From Acidobacteriota bacterium (GTDB taxonomy: Bacteria; Acidobacteriota; Blastocatellia; Pyrinomonadales; Pyrinomonadaceae): 64,000 nucleotides of DNA. The notes under the pieces are model-generated. The model was given only the letters and a program-made list of their open reading frames with translations, was not told the origin of the DNA and did no database searches. Of this stretch, positions 53,561 to 61,934 are shown one piece after another. The DNA lies in NCBI GenBank assembly GCA_020200135.1, contig JAIVJI010000060.1:1-64000 (forward strand). The letters are read 5' to 3'. The position numbers and the translations under genes were made by a program. The stretch's first letter is position 1, and every line of letters starts with the position of its first letter.

Positions 53561-55531
53561 ATGAGCAGCAGCAGAAAAGCATTCATGCCCCGGTTTCATA
53601 CCAAACTTTCATCCCTTTCGGCGGCCGCGCGCGCCGCGCTCGTGTGCGCCGCGATAGTGGCGACGCTCGCGGCGCTCGCCGCCGTCCCCGCCTTCGCGGG
53701 CGACGACGACTTCATCATCGAGGCCGGGCTTTCGGGCGCGGTCATAGGCGGCCAGACGCCGTTCGGCACGCCGGTCGCCGTCCGCAACGCTTCGGGCGTC
53801 AACATCGTCACCGGCGCCTTCGGCTCGGCCGCCCCGACGCCTTCGCCTTCGGCCACGCCGGGCGCGACCCCGAGCCCGACCGCGACGCCGACCGCGACTC
53901 CGACCGCGACGCCGACCGCGACGCCGACCGCGACTCCGACGCCGGGCGCATCACCTTCGCCGACCCCTTCGCCGGGCGCGACGCCCAGCCCGACCCCGAC
54001 CCCCGGCGCCAGCCCGACGCCCACGCCCGGCGCCACGCCCAGCCCGACGCCCTTCATGACCGAGTTCGACGCCGACCTGACCGGCGCGGCCATCAACGGC
54101 ATCGTGCCCGAGGGCGACGCGCAGTACGAGATCGGGTTCAACAACCGCGAGTTCCGCGTCCGCGTCGAGGAAGTTAACCTGCCCGCGGGCACGCCCCTCA
54201 ACATCCTCGTCGACGGCGTCCGGGTCGGCACGCTCAGCGTCGCCCCCGGCCTCGACCGCAGCGAGTTCAGGGTCAAGACCGAGGACGGCCAGGTCGTCCC
54301 GCAGATCAACTCGCGCGCGCGCGTCGTCATCGCCAGCCAGGCGGGCGTGACGCTGCTGGCGGGCTCCTTCTCCAACATCCCGCAGCCGCTCGGCAACCCG
54401 GGCCCCGCGCCGATGCCGACGCCCGGCCCGACGGGCGAGCTGCGCATCGAGTCGCGCCTGGCCGGCGCCGCCATCAACGGGCTGACGCCGACCGGCGTCG
54501 CCAAGTTCCGCTCGCGCTTCGGCGGCGCCGACCGCAAGATCGAGATCGAGGTCGAGAAGGTGAACCTGCCCGCGGGCACCGTCCTCAACGCCTTCGTCGA
54601 CGGCGTGAAGGTCGGCGACCTGTTCATCGGCTCGACGCTCGAAGCCCGGTTCGAGCTGGAGACCGAGCGCGGCCAGTTCGTGCCGAACGTCACGACGGCC
54701 ACGAGGGTGGTGGTGTCGAACGCGCAGGGGCAGACGCTCCTCTCCGGCGTCTTCAACACGGCGGGGCTCCCCATCGTGGCCAGCAACGACGTCGACGACA
54801 CGACCTTCTTCGTCGAGCAGCAGTACCGCGACTTCCTCGGCCGCGAGGCCGACGACCCGGGGCTCGGCTACTGGTCGAACGAGATCGCGCAGTGCAACGG
54901 CGACGCGGGCTGCCTCCAGCGCTCGCGCGTCAACACCTCGGGCGCGTTCTTCCTGTCGATAGAGTTCCAGGAGACGGGCTACATGCTCTACCGCTTCAAC
55001 AAGGCTTCGTTCGGCGTGATGCCGCGCCGCAACGACTTCCTCGTCCGGATGCAGGCGGTCGCGCAGGGCGTCGTCGTCGGGCAGGACGGCTGGCAGGCGA
55101 AGCTCGCGGCCAACAAGGCCGCGGCGGCCGAGGCGTGGGTCGCCCGCGCCGACTTCCAGCAGCTCTACGGCTCGATGTCGAACGAGCAGTACGTCGCCGC
55201 GCTCTTCACGAACGCCGGCGTGCTGGTGACCGACGCCGAGCGGACGGCTCTCGTCGGGGGGCTGAACGCGGGCGGCGAGACGCGCGCGACCGTGCTCTCG
55301 AAGGTGGCCGACAACGCCGAGTTCAAGCGCAGGGAGCAGAACCCGGCCTTCGTGCTGATGCAGTACTTCGGCTACCTCCACCGCAACCCCGACGAGGGGC
55401 GCGACTCCGACCTCTCCGGCTTCAACTTCTGGCTCAAGAAGCTCGAAGACAACGCCGGCGACTTCCACAAGGCCGAGATGGTGCGCGCCTTCATCGAGGC
55501 CTCCGAGTACCGCGACCGCTTCCAGTGGTAG
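53561..55531 (+). CDS. Secreted DUF4214 protein with TPT linker and repeated beta modules
   Basis: A 656-residue protein. Signal peptide ends near 48 (ALAAVPAFAG). Module 1 (about 50-88) starts IIEAGLSGAVIGGQTP and ends VNIVTGAF, module 2 (about 165-272) starts DADLTGAAINGIVPEG, and module 3 (about 291-400) starts ESRLAGAAINGLTP: the same beta domain repeated, but module 1 lacks about 60 central residues. A Thr-Pro linker (TPTATPT repeats, about 89-165) separates 1 and 2. A DUF4214 region from about 412 (FVEQQYRDFLGREADDPGLG) runs to the end. DUF4214 is found in surface and phycobilisome-linker-related proteins. It is probably cell-surface. GGAGTTAAAG precedes the ATG. Confidence 0.88.
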   Translation: MSSSRKAFMPRFHTKLSSLSAAARAALVCAAIVATLAALAAVPAFAGDDDFIIEAGLSGAVIGGQTPFGTPVAVRNASGVNIVTGAFGSAAPTPSPSATPGATPSPTATPTATPTATPTATPTATPTPGASPSPTPSPGATPSPTPTPGASPTPTPGATPSPTPFMTEFDADLTGAAINGIVPEGDAQYEIGFNNREFRVRVEEVNLPAGTPLNILVDGVRVGTLSVAPGLDRSEFRVKTEDGQVVPQINSRARVVIASQAGVTLLAGSFSNIPQPLGNPGPAPMPTPGPTGELRIESRLAGAAINGLTPTGVAKFRSRFGGADRKIEIEVEKVNLPAGTVLNAFVDGVKVGDLFIGSTLEARFELETERGQFVPNVTTATRVVVSNAQGQTLLSGVFNTAGLPIVASNDVDDTTFFVEQQYRDFLGREADDPGLGYWSNEIAQCNGDAGCLQRSRVNTSGAFFLSIEFQETGYMLYRFNKASFGVMPRRNDFLVRMQAVAQGVVVGQDGWQAKLAANKAAAAEAWVARADFQQLYGSMSNEQYVAALFTNAGVLVTDAERTALVGGLNAGGETRATVLSKVADNAEFKRREQNPAFVLMQYFGYLHRNPDEGRDSDLSGFNFWLKKLEDNAGDFHKAEMVRAFIEASEYRDRFQW

Positions 55532-55536
55532 GGGGA

Positions 55537-55645
55537 AGTAGACAGTAGAAAAACGCCGGCGGCCGCGAGAAGTTATTAACTCGCGGCCGCCGGCGTTTTA
55601 CCCGACCCCGTCTTCTTACCTACTGACTACTGTCTACTGTCTACT
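55537..55645. repeat. CAGTAGA heptamer element around a terminator
   Basis: Outer arms AGTAGACAGTAG (55537-55548) and its complement (55634-55645) surround the perfect 20-bp terminator stem. The right array continues from 55620 to 55646 and contains the TAG stop of the MBL-fold gene on the minus strand, so that protein ends VDSRQ from repeat codons. Confidence 0.85.
55550..55599. terminator. Bidirectional intrinsic terminator
   Basis: A perfect 20-bp GC stem (AAAACGCC... at 55550-55569 with its complement at 55580-55599) and a 10-nt A/T loop, with A- and T-runs at either end. It lies between the convergent DUF4214 and MBL-fold genes. Confidence 0.88.
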
Positions 55646-56553
55646 CGTTCTTCAGGCAACACCCACGTCTGGCCGACTTCGGTCAGCGCGACTCTCCACT
55701 GCTCCCGGCCGGCGGCGGCGAGGATGCGGCGGCGCGGCTCGTCGGCGGGCTCGCGGCTGAGGCGGAAGGTCGAGTGGTGCATCGGGAGGATGTAGCGCGC
55801 GCCCATCTCGCGCGCCATGCGCCACGACTGTTCGGGGTTGGCGTGGACGTTGATGTACGGGTCGTAGGCGCCGATGGGGAGGACGGCGAGGTCGACGCGC
55901 GTGCCGCGCCGCGCGAGGCGTGCGAAGGCGTCCGTGTAGGCCGTGTCGCCGCCGAAGACGAGCGCCCGCCCGCGCTTCTCGACGAGGAAGCCGCCGTACC
56001 CGCGGTGCCTGTCCGTCAGACGGCGCGCGCCCCAGTGGTTGACCTCGACGGCCTCGACGCGCGCGCCGCTTACCTCCACGGACTCGCCCCACTTCAGCTC
56101 GTCCGCGCGCGCGAAGCGGCGGACGAGGTCGCGCATCCCCTCCTGCACGACGGCGCGCGTGCGGCGCGGCAGCCGGCCGAGCGTGCCGAGGTCGCAGTGG
56201 TCGAAGTGCGCGTGCGAGACGAGCACCGCGTCGAGCGCGGGAAGCTCTTTGACCGACAGCGCCGGCCGCACGAGACGGCGCGGCCCGAGCGTCAGGCCCC
56301 CGACGCGCACGCCCACCCTCTGACGCAGCGCCGGGTCGGTCAGCAGCCACGTGCCGTAAAAGTTTATGAGCACGGTCGCGTGCCCGAGCCACGCCACCGT
56401 CAGACGCCGGTCGTCCCACTCCGCCGGCTCCGGCCTGTGCGGCGCCGCGAGCAGCGGCACGCGCCTCTCCTCCAGCCTGTCACGCACAAACTTCCCCGCG
56501 AAACGCCGCGCGAAACTCGTGTAAGTCTTCAGCTCCTTGACGGAAACACTCAT
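55627..56553 (-). CDS. MBL-fold metal-dependent hydrolase (UlaG/NAPE-PLD-like)
   Basis: A 308-residue protein with the metallo-beta-lactamase motif SHAHFDHCD, WLGHATVLINFYG near 54 and FGGDTAYTD, plus a C-terminal MHHSTFRLS metal site. The pattern is that of NAPE-phospholipase D / UlaG-like hydrolases, which cut phosphodiester or lactone bonds. The C-terminal residues VDSRQ and the stop are encoded by the heptamer repeat. ATG at 56553. Confidence 0.9.
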   Translation of the reverse strand: MSVSVKELKTYTSFARRFAGKFVRDRLEERRVPLLAAPHRPEPAEWDDRRLTVAWLGHATVLINFYGTWLLTDPALRQRVGVRVGGLTLGPRRLVRPALSVKELPALDAVLVSHAHFDHCDLGTLGRLPRRTRAVVQEGMRDLVRRFARADELKWGESVEVSGARVEAVEVNHWGARRLTDRHRGYGGFLVEKRGRALVFGGDTAYTDAFARLARRGTRVDLAVLPIGAYDPYINVHANPEQSWRMAREMGARYILPMHHSTFRLSREPADEPRRRILAAAGREQWRVALTEVGQTWVLPEERVDSRQ

Positions 56554-56577
56554 CGTGGGCGTTTAGATGCCGGAAAG

Positions 56578-56702
56578 GAGTAGACAGTAGCCAGTAGTCA
56601 GTAGACAGTAGAAAGGCACCGGCGGCGGGGCGTATGCAGATGACGGATAGCCCCGCCACGCGGAGCGCCTACTGTCTACTGACTACTGGCTACTGTCTAC
56701 TC
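56578..56702. repeat. Perfect 34-bp inverted repeat of CAGTAGW heptamers
   Basis: Arms 56578-56611 and 56669-56702 are exact reverse complements over 34 bp. Words include CAGTAGC, CAGTAGT and CAGTAGA. The 57-nt loop holds an inner 8-bp GGCGGGGC/GCCCCGCC stem. It lies in the gap between the divergent MBL-fold and DUF885 genes, so it is upstream of two genes rather than downstream. Confidence 0.9.
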
Positions 56703-56772
56703 GCCTGTTGTATCCTCGCCTGCGTTCCCAGACTTTCCACCACGCATCCCGTCCACGGAGGACTCGAAACCC

Positions 56773-58596
56773 ATGCGCTCCCAAGCCAAGCGTCTCGTTC
56801 CCGCGTTGCTCGCGCTCGCCCTCGTCTGGCAGGCGGCGCCCTCCGCCGCGCAGCGCCGCGCCGCCGCGGGCGGCGGCCAGGGCGGCGCCGCCGCGCTCAA
56901 CCGTCTGTTTGAAGAGGAGTGGGAGTGGGTGATGCGCGAGGCGCCGACCTTCGCCTCATCTTTAGGCGACCGCCGCTACAACGACCGCTGGACGGACCTC
57001 AGCCTCGCGGCCGTCGAGCGCCGCCAGCAGCACCGGCTCCAGACGCGCGCGCGCCTCGACCGGATAGACCGCGCGCGGCTCCCGGCGGCCGACCGGCTCA
57101 ACTACGACCTCTTCCGCAAAGACCTCGAAGACGACATCGAGGAGTTCAAGTTCCGCCTCTACCTCATGCCGGTCAGCCAGGGCGGCGGCATCCAGAGCGC
57201 CGACCAGCTCTCCGACCGCCTGCGCTTCCAGACGGTCAAGGACTACGAGGACTGGCTCGCGCGCCTGCGCGCCTACCCCGCGTACGTCGACCAGACGATG
57301 GAGCTGATGCGCGAGGGCGTGCGCGCGCGCGTGCTCTGGCCCAAGGTCACGCTCCAGCGCGTGCCCGGCCAGCTCGACCGCCAGCTCGCGCTCGGGCCCG
57401 AGGAGAGCGGCTTCTACAAGCCCTTCCGCAACTTCCCCGCCGACATCCCCGAGGACGTGCGCGCGCGCCTCCGCGGGCAGGCGCGCGAGGCGGTCGCCGG
57501 GGGCGTCCTCCCGGCGCTGCGCCGCCTGCGCGAGTACTTCGTCAAGGAGTACCTGCCCGCCTCCTTCGACCAGGTCGGCGCGTGGCAGTGGCCCGACGGC
57601 GCCGAGGCTTACGCCTTCCTCGCGCGCCGCTACACGACGACCGACATGACGCCCGAGCAGATTCACCAGAAGGGCCTGAGCGAGGTCGCGCGCATCCGCG
57701 CCGAGATGCAGAAGGTGATGACGCAGGTCGGGTTCAAGGGCACGCACAAGGAGTTCTTCAAGAAGCTGCGCACCGACGACGAGTTCTACTACAAGAAGCC
57801 CGAAGACCTGCTCGCCGCCTACCGCGCCGTCGCCAAGCGCATCGACCCGAACCTCGTCAAGGTCTTCAAGACCATCCCGCGGATGCCCTACGGCGTCATC
57901 CCCATCCCCGACACGCTGGCGCCCGACACGACGACCGCCTACTACAACCAGCCGGCGGCCGACGGGAGCCGGCCCGGCTACTACTACGTCAACCTCTACA
58001 AGCCCGAGACGCGCCCCAAGTGGGAGATGATGGCGCTCTCGCTGCACGAGTCGGTGCCCGGTCACCACTTCCAGATCTCGCGCGCGATGGAGCTGGGCGA
58101 GATACCCAAGTTCCGGCGCTACGGCGGCTACACGGCCTTCGTCGAGGGCTGGGGTCTCTACGCCGAGTCTCTGGGCGAGGACATGGGGCTCTACGACGAC
58201 CCCTACTCGAAGTTCGGCCAGCTCACCTACGAGATGTGGCGCGCCGTCCGGCTCGTCGTGGACACCGGCATGCACTTCTACAAGTGGGACCGGCAGCGCG
58301 CCATCGACTACTTCCTCGACAACGCCGCCAAGACCGAGCTCGACGTGACGAACGAGATAGACCGCTACATCACAGACCCCGGCCAGGCGCTCGCCTACAA
58401 GATCGGCGAGCTGAAGTTCAAGGAGCTGCGCGCGCGCTCGAAGACGCAGCTCGGCGAACGCTTCGACATACGCGAGTTCCATGACCTCGTCCTCGGCTCG
58501 GGCGCCGTCCCGCTCGACGTGCTTGAGGGGAACGTCAACGACTGGCTCAGCCGGCAGAAGACGCAGCCGGCCGGCCGCGGCGCGCAGAACCGGTGA
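56773..58596 (+). CDS. DUF885 family exported metalloprotease-like protein
   Basis: A 607-residue protein with signal peptide (KRLVPALLALALVWQAAPSAA). The conserved DUF885 zinc-like motif is LHESVPGHHFQ at about 426-436, followed by a downstream Glu in TAFVEGWGLYAESLG. The family resembles M32-like carboxypeptidases and is assumed to be peptidase. GGAGG precedes the ATG. The stop overlaps the GTG start of hutF by four nucleotides (GTGA). Confidence 0.9.
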   Translation: MRSQAKRLVPALLALALVWQAAPSAAQRRAAAGGGQGGAAALNRLFEEEWEWVMREAPTFASSLGDRRYNDRWTDLSLAAVERRQQHRLQTRARLDRIDRARLPAADRLNYDLFRKDLEDDIEEFKFRLYLMPVSQGGGIQSADQLSDRLRFQTVKDYEDWLARLRAYPAYVDQTMELMREGVRARVLWPKVTLQRVPGQLDRQLALGPEESGFYKPFRNFPADIPEDVRARLRGQAREAVAGGVLPALRRLREYFVKEYLPASFDQVGAWQWPDGAEAYAFLARRYTTTDMTPEQIHQKGLSEVARIRAEMQKVMTQVGFKGTHKEFFKKLRTDDEFYYKKPEDLLAAYRAVAKRIDPNLVKVFKTIPRMPYGVIPIPDTLAPDTTTAYYNQPAADGSRPGYYYVNLYKPETRPKWEMMALSLHESVPGHHFQISRAMELGEIPKFRRYGGYTAFVEGWGLYAESLGEDMGLYDDPYSKFGQLTYEMWRAVRLVVDTGMHFYKWDRQRAIDYFLDNAAKTELDVTNEIDRYITDPGQALAYKIGELKFKELRARSKTQLGERFDIREFHDLVLGSGAVPLDVLEGNVNDWLSRQKTQPAGRGAQNR

Positions 58597-60068
58597 CGAC
58601 GACCGACCCGCACATTCCGGGCACGACGACCTACGTCCCCGACCTGCTCTACGTCGGCGGGCGCTTCCGCGCGGGGCTCGCGCTGGCGTGCGACGCGGGG
58701 GGGCGCGTCGCCGCCGTCGTGCGCCCCGAAGAGTTGACGCCGCGCGACAGGCGCATCCGCCTCGCGGGGCGCGCGCTGCTGCCCGGCATGGTCAACGCGC
58801 ACTCGCACGCCTTCCAGCGCGTCATACGCGGGCGGACGGAGTACAGGGGCGCGCGCGCGTCCGACTCGTTCTGGACGTGGCGCGAGATGATGTACGCGGC
58901 GGCCGCGCGGCTCGCGCCCGAGGACGTGTACGACGCCTCTCGCATGGCCTTCATGGAGATGGCGCTCGGCGGCATCACGTCGGTCGGCGAGTTTCACTAC
59001 CTGCACCGGAGCCCCGAAGGCACGGAGTACGACGACCCGAACCTGCTCGCCAGAGAGGTCGTGCGCGCGGCGCGCGACGTCGGGATAAGGATCGCGCTGC
59101 TGCGCGTCGCCTACGCGCGCGCGGGCCACCGCAAGGAGCCGGACGCGCGCCAGCGCCGCTTCATCGAGCCCGACCCCGAGACCTTCCTGCGCCACGCCGA
59201 CGCGCTCGCGCGCGACCTCGGGAGGGACGCGCCGGAGGGTTCGGAGACGGCAGACAAAGCCCCCGCGCTCGCGTGGCTCGGCGTCGCGCCGCACAGCGTG
59301 CGCGCGCTGGCGGTCGAGCACCTGCGCGAGTTGAGCGCGTACGCGCGCGCGGCGGGGTTGCCGCTCCACATGCACGTCGCGGAGCAGCCGGCCGAGGTCG
59401 AGGCGTGTCTCGCCGAAACGGGGCGCACGCCCGTCGCGCTGCTCGCCGACGAGGGCGTGCTCGGCCCGAACTTCACGGGCGTCCACGCCGTCCACGTCAC
59501 GCCGGAGGAGGTCGCGCGGCTGGCGGCGGCCGAAGCGTGTGTGTGCGCGTGCCCGACGACCGAGCGCAACCTCGGAGACGGCGTCGTGCCGGCGGACGCG
59601 CTCTTCGGCGCCGGCGTCCGCGTCGCGCTCGGCACCGACAGCCACGCGCAGATAGACCTGCTCGAAGACGCGCGCGAGCTTGAGTATCACCTGCGCCTGA
59701 CCACGCTCCGCCGCAACGTCCTCGCGCCCGAAGGCGTAACCGCAGAGGACGAGGGGGGCGGGATGTCCGCGCTCGCCGCGCGCCTCTTCGAGTGCGCGAC
59801 CCGCGCCGGCGCGCGCAGCATCGGCGCGCGCGCCGGCTCTTTCGAGCCCGGAAGCGCGGCGGACTTCTTCACCGTCGCTCTGGACGACCCCTCGGTCGCG
59901 GGCGCCGCCGAGGAGGACCTGTTGCCGGCCGTCGTCTTCTCGCTCGCGCGCGCGGCCGTCCGCGAGACGGCCGTCGGCGGGCGCCTCATCACCGAGGACG
60001 GCCGCCACCCCGCGCAGGAGGAGGTCGTCTCGCGCTTCGCCGCGCTCCAGCGCAGATTGTGGGGATAA
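58593..60068 (+). CDS. hutF: Formimidoylglutamate deiminase
   Basis: A 491-residue amidohydrolase. Metal-binding HSHAFQR in MVNAHSHAFQRVIRG, then RASDSFWTWREMMY, MHVAEQPAEVEACL, and GTDSHAQIDLLEDAREL with the catalytic Asp/His are HutF signatures. It removes ammonia from N-formimidoyl-L-glutamate in histidine degradation, giving N-formylglutamate. No other hut gene is in view. GTG start overlapping the DUF885 stop indicates coupled translation. The last codon is followed at once by a repeat-like GAGGACCGAG. Confidence 0.93.
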   Translation: MTTTDPHIPGTTTYVPDLLYVGGRFRAGLALACDAGGRVAAVVRPEELTPRDRRIRLAGRALLPGMVNAHSHAFQRVIRGRTEYRGARASDSFWTWREMMYAAAARLAPEDVYDASRMAFMEMALGGITSVGEFHYLHRSPEGTEYDDPNLLAREVVRAARDVGIRIALLRVAYARAGHRKEPDARQRRFIEPDPETFLRHADALARDLGRDAPEGSETADKAPALAWLGVAPHSVRALAVEHLRELSAYARAAGLPLHMHVAEQPAEVEACLAETGRTPVALLADEGVLGPNFTGVHAVHVTPEEVARLAAAEACVCACPTTERNLGDGVVPADALFGAGVRVALGTDSHAQIDLLEDARELEYHLRLTTLRRNVLAPEGVTAEDEGGGMSALAARLFECATRAGARSIGARAGSFEPGSAADFFTVALDDPSVAGAAEEDLLPAVVFSLARAAVRETAVGGRLITEDGRHPAQEEVVSRFAALQRRLWG

Positions 60069-60125
60069 GAGGACCGAGTGGAAGACGGGCTTTGCCTCTA
60101 GCTCAGTCCTCAGTCCTCAGTCCTC
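60069..60125. repeat. Short CAGTCCT heptamer array with reduced left arm
   Basis: CAGTCCT occurs three times in a row at about 60104-60125; a 10-bp partial complement, GAGGACCGAG, sits at 60069-60078 directly after the hutF stop. It looks like a decayed or incomplete inverted heptamer element. Confidence 0.55.
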
Positions 60126-60135
60126 ATCACCTCTC

Positions 60136-60164
60136 TTGTCGCCCCGCGCGGCGCGTGCTACCGT
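60136..60164 (+). promoter_or_regulatory. Possible promoter for the NTF2-like gene
   Basis: TTGTCG (60136-60141) and TACCGT (60159-60164), 17-nt spacing, start expected near 60171. Hexamers are only moderate. Confidence 0.3.
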
Positions 60165-60191
60165 CTAGGCACAAGCAAGGAGTAAAGGGCA

Positions 60192-60647
60192 ATGAGATAT
60201 TTCGCGACACGCCTTCCCGCGGCCTTGGTCACCTTCTTCGTCGGCGTCGCCGCCGCCGGCCTCGTCTCTAACGTCTGGACCGACACTTCGGACGAGCGCG
60301 CCGTCCTCGCCGTCGAGCGCGAGTACGTCCGCGCGCACGTCGAGCGCGACGTCGAGGCGCTCGACCGCGTGCTGGCCGACGACTTCAAGATGTTCGGCGG
60401 GCGCGTCACGAAGGAGCACCGGCTGGCGCTGGTGGCGAACCCGTTCTTCGTCATCGCCTCGCTCGCGACCTCCGACGTCAACGTCGTCGTCGACGGCAAC
60501 CGGGCGCTCGTGACCGGCACGGCGAAGATGTCCGGCCGCTTCCGCAAGCGCGAATTCTCGACGCCGCGCTACGGCTACACGCGACGGCTGGAGAAGCGCG
60601 GCGGCCGCTGGCAGGTCGTCTCGTGCGAGTTCACGCTGCCCTGGTGA
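60192..60647 (+). CDS. Secreted NTF2/SnoaL-like (DUF4440) protein
   Basis: A 151-residue protein. A hydrophobic N-terminal segment (about 5-27) is a signal or anchor. The rest, starting ERAVLAVEREYVRAHVERD and DRVLADDFKMFGGR, is the NTF2/DUF4440 cone fold, ending RWQVVSCEFT. Such domains bind small hydrophobic ligands or serve as enzymes; no catalytic residues can be named. AAGGAG precedes the ATG by about 9 nt. Confidence 0.82.
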   Translation: MRYFATRLPAALVTFFVGVAAAGLVSNVWTDTSDERAVLAVEREYVRAHVERDVEALDRVLADDFKMFGGRVTKEHRLALVANPFFVIASLATSDVNVVVDGNRALVTGTAKMSGRFRKREFSTPRYGYTRRLEKRGGRWQVVSCEFTLPW

Positions 60648-60746
60648 GCCGGGCGCGCCCGAGTCAACCTCTAAAATTTTGAGAAGCCGCCGGGCGCCGG
60701 GGCGTAACAGTCGCGGCGTCCGGCGGCCGTTCGTTTGGGTGAAGGG

Positions 60747-61889
60747 ATGAGCGTCGAAGAGATACTCGCGGGGCTGGTGGCGATAGACTCCACCTCCGCG
60801 CGCTCGAACGTGGAGATCGTCTCACACCTCGCCGCGCGCGCCGAGGCGCTGGGGCTGTGCGCCCGCCTCTACCCTTACACGGACGAGCAGGGCGTGAAGA
60901 AGCTGCAACTCGTCGCCGTCTACCCCAAAGACTTTGAGGACGGAGGCGAAGTCGAACTCGCCTTAGTCGGGCACACCGACACCGTGCCGTTCGCCCCGTC
61001 GTGGGGCGAGGCTCTCAAGCTCACCGAGCGCGACGGCAAACTCTACGGGCGCGGGGCCTGCGACACGAAGGGGTTCATCGCGGCGGCGCTCGCGGCCCTG
61101 GAAGAGGTTGACCTCGCGCGGCTCGCGCGCCCCGTCGCGCTCGTGCTGACGGCGGACGAGGAGGTCGGCTGTCTCGGCGCGAAGCGCCTGGCCGAGGCGC
61201 GCCCCTTCCGCGCGCGCCACGCGGTCGTCGGCGAGCCGACCTCTCTGCGGCCGATGCGCGCGGGCAAGGGCTACTGTCTGGCCGAAGTCGTCGTCCGTGG
61301 GCGCGAGGGGCACAGCGCGTACCCTGCCTTAGGCGCGTCGGCCATCACGCGCGCCGCGCGACTCGTCACGAGAATCGAGGCCGTGGCCGAGGAGCTGACG
61401 GCGCTCCGGCACGACGCGTTCGACCCGCCGCACACGACCGTCAACGTCGGGCTCATCTCGGGCGGGACGGCGAAGAACGTCATCGCGGGCGAGTGCCGCT
61501 TCACGCTCGAATGGCGACCCGTGCCGGGCCAGCCCCCCGAGCTGGCGGCCGACCTCGTCCGGCGCGAGGCCGAACACTTGCGCGCGTCGGACGAAGATTT
61601 CGACTGCGAGGTTGTCGTCTCAAGGCTCGACGGCGGGGCGGAGACGCGTGGGGACGCGCCGCTCGTCGCCGCGCTCGAAGGGCTGACCGGGCAAACGGCC
61701 GGGACGGTCTCCTTCGGCACGGAGGCGCCGCAGATGGCCGAGCTGGGCGCGGACGCGGTCGTCTTCGGCCCCGGCGACATACGCGTCGCGCACCGCACGG
61801 GCGAGTTCGTCCCCGCCTCGGAGCTGCGCGACTGCGCCCGAATCCTCCGACGCACAATCGAACGCTTTTGCGGCGCGGGGCATCAATGA
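60747..61889 (+). CDS. M20 family deacylase, acetylornithine deacetylase-like
   Basis: A 380-residue zinc amidohydrolase with LVGHTDTVPF, GRGACDTKGFIAAALAAL, TADEEVGCLG and VVGEPTSLRP, the metal ligands and catalytic Asp/Glu of M20. It most resembles ArgE/DapE, which cleave N-acetyl or N-succinyl amino acids. ATG at 60747 with GGTGAAGGG upstream; a TTG 12 nt earlier is less likely. Confidence 0.9.
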   Translation: MSVEEILAGLVAIDSTSARSNVEIVSHLAARAEALGLCARLYPYTDEQGVKKLQLVAVYPKDFEDGGEVELALVGHTDTVPFAPSWGEALKLTERDGKLYGRGACDTKGFIAAALAALEEVDLARLARPVALVLTADEEVGCLGAKRLAEARPFRARHAVVGEPTSLRPMRAGKGYCLAEVVVRGREGHSAYPALGASAITRAARLVTRIEAVAEELTALRHDAFDPPHTTVNVGLISGGTAKNVIAGECRFTLEWRPVPGQPPELAADLVRREAEHLRASDEDFDCEVVVSRLDGGAETRGDAPLVAALEGLTGQTAGTVSFGTEAPQMAELGADAVVFGPGDIRVAHRTGEFVPASELRDCARILRRTIERFCGAGHQ

Positions 61890-61934
61890 CTAGGTCGGTT
61901 CAGATATCAGTCGGTCGGTTTAAGGCGTTCCCGG

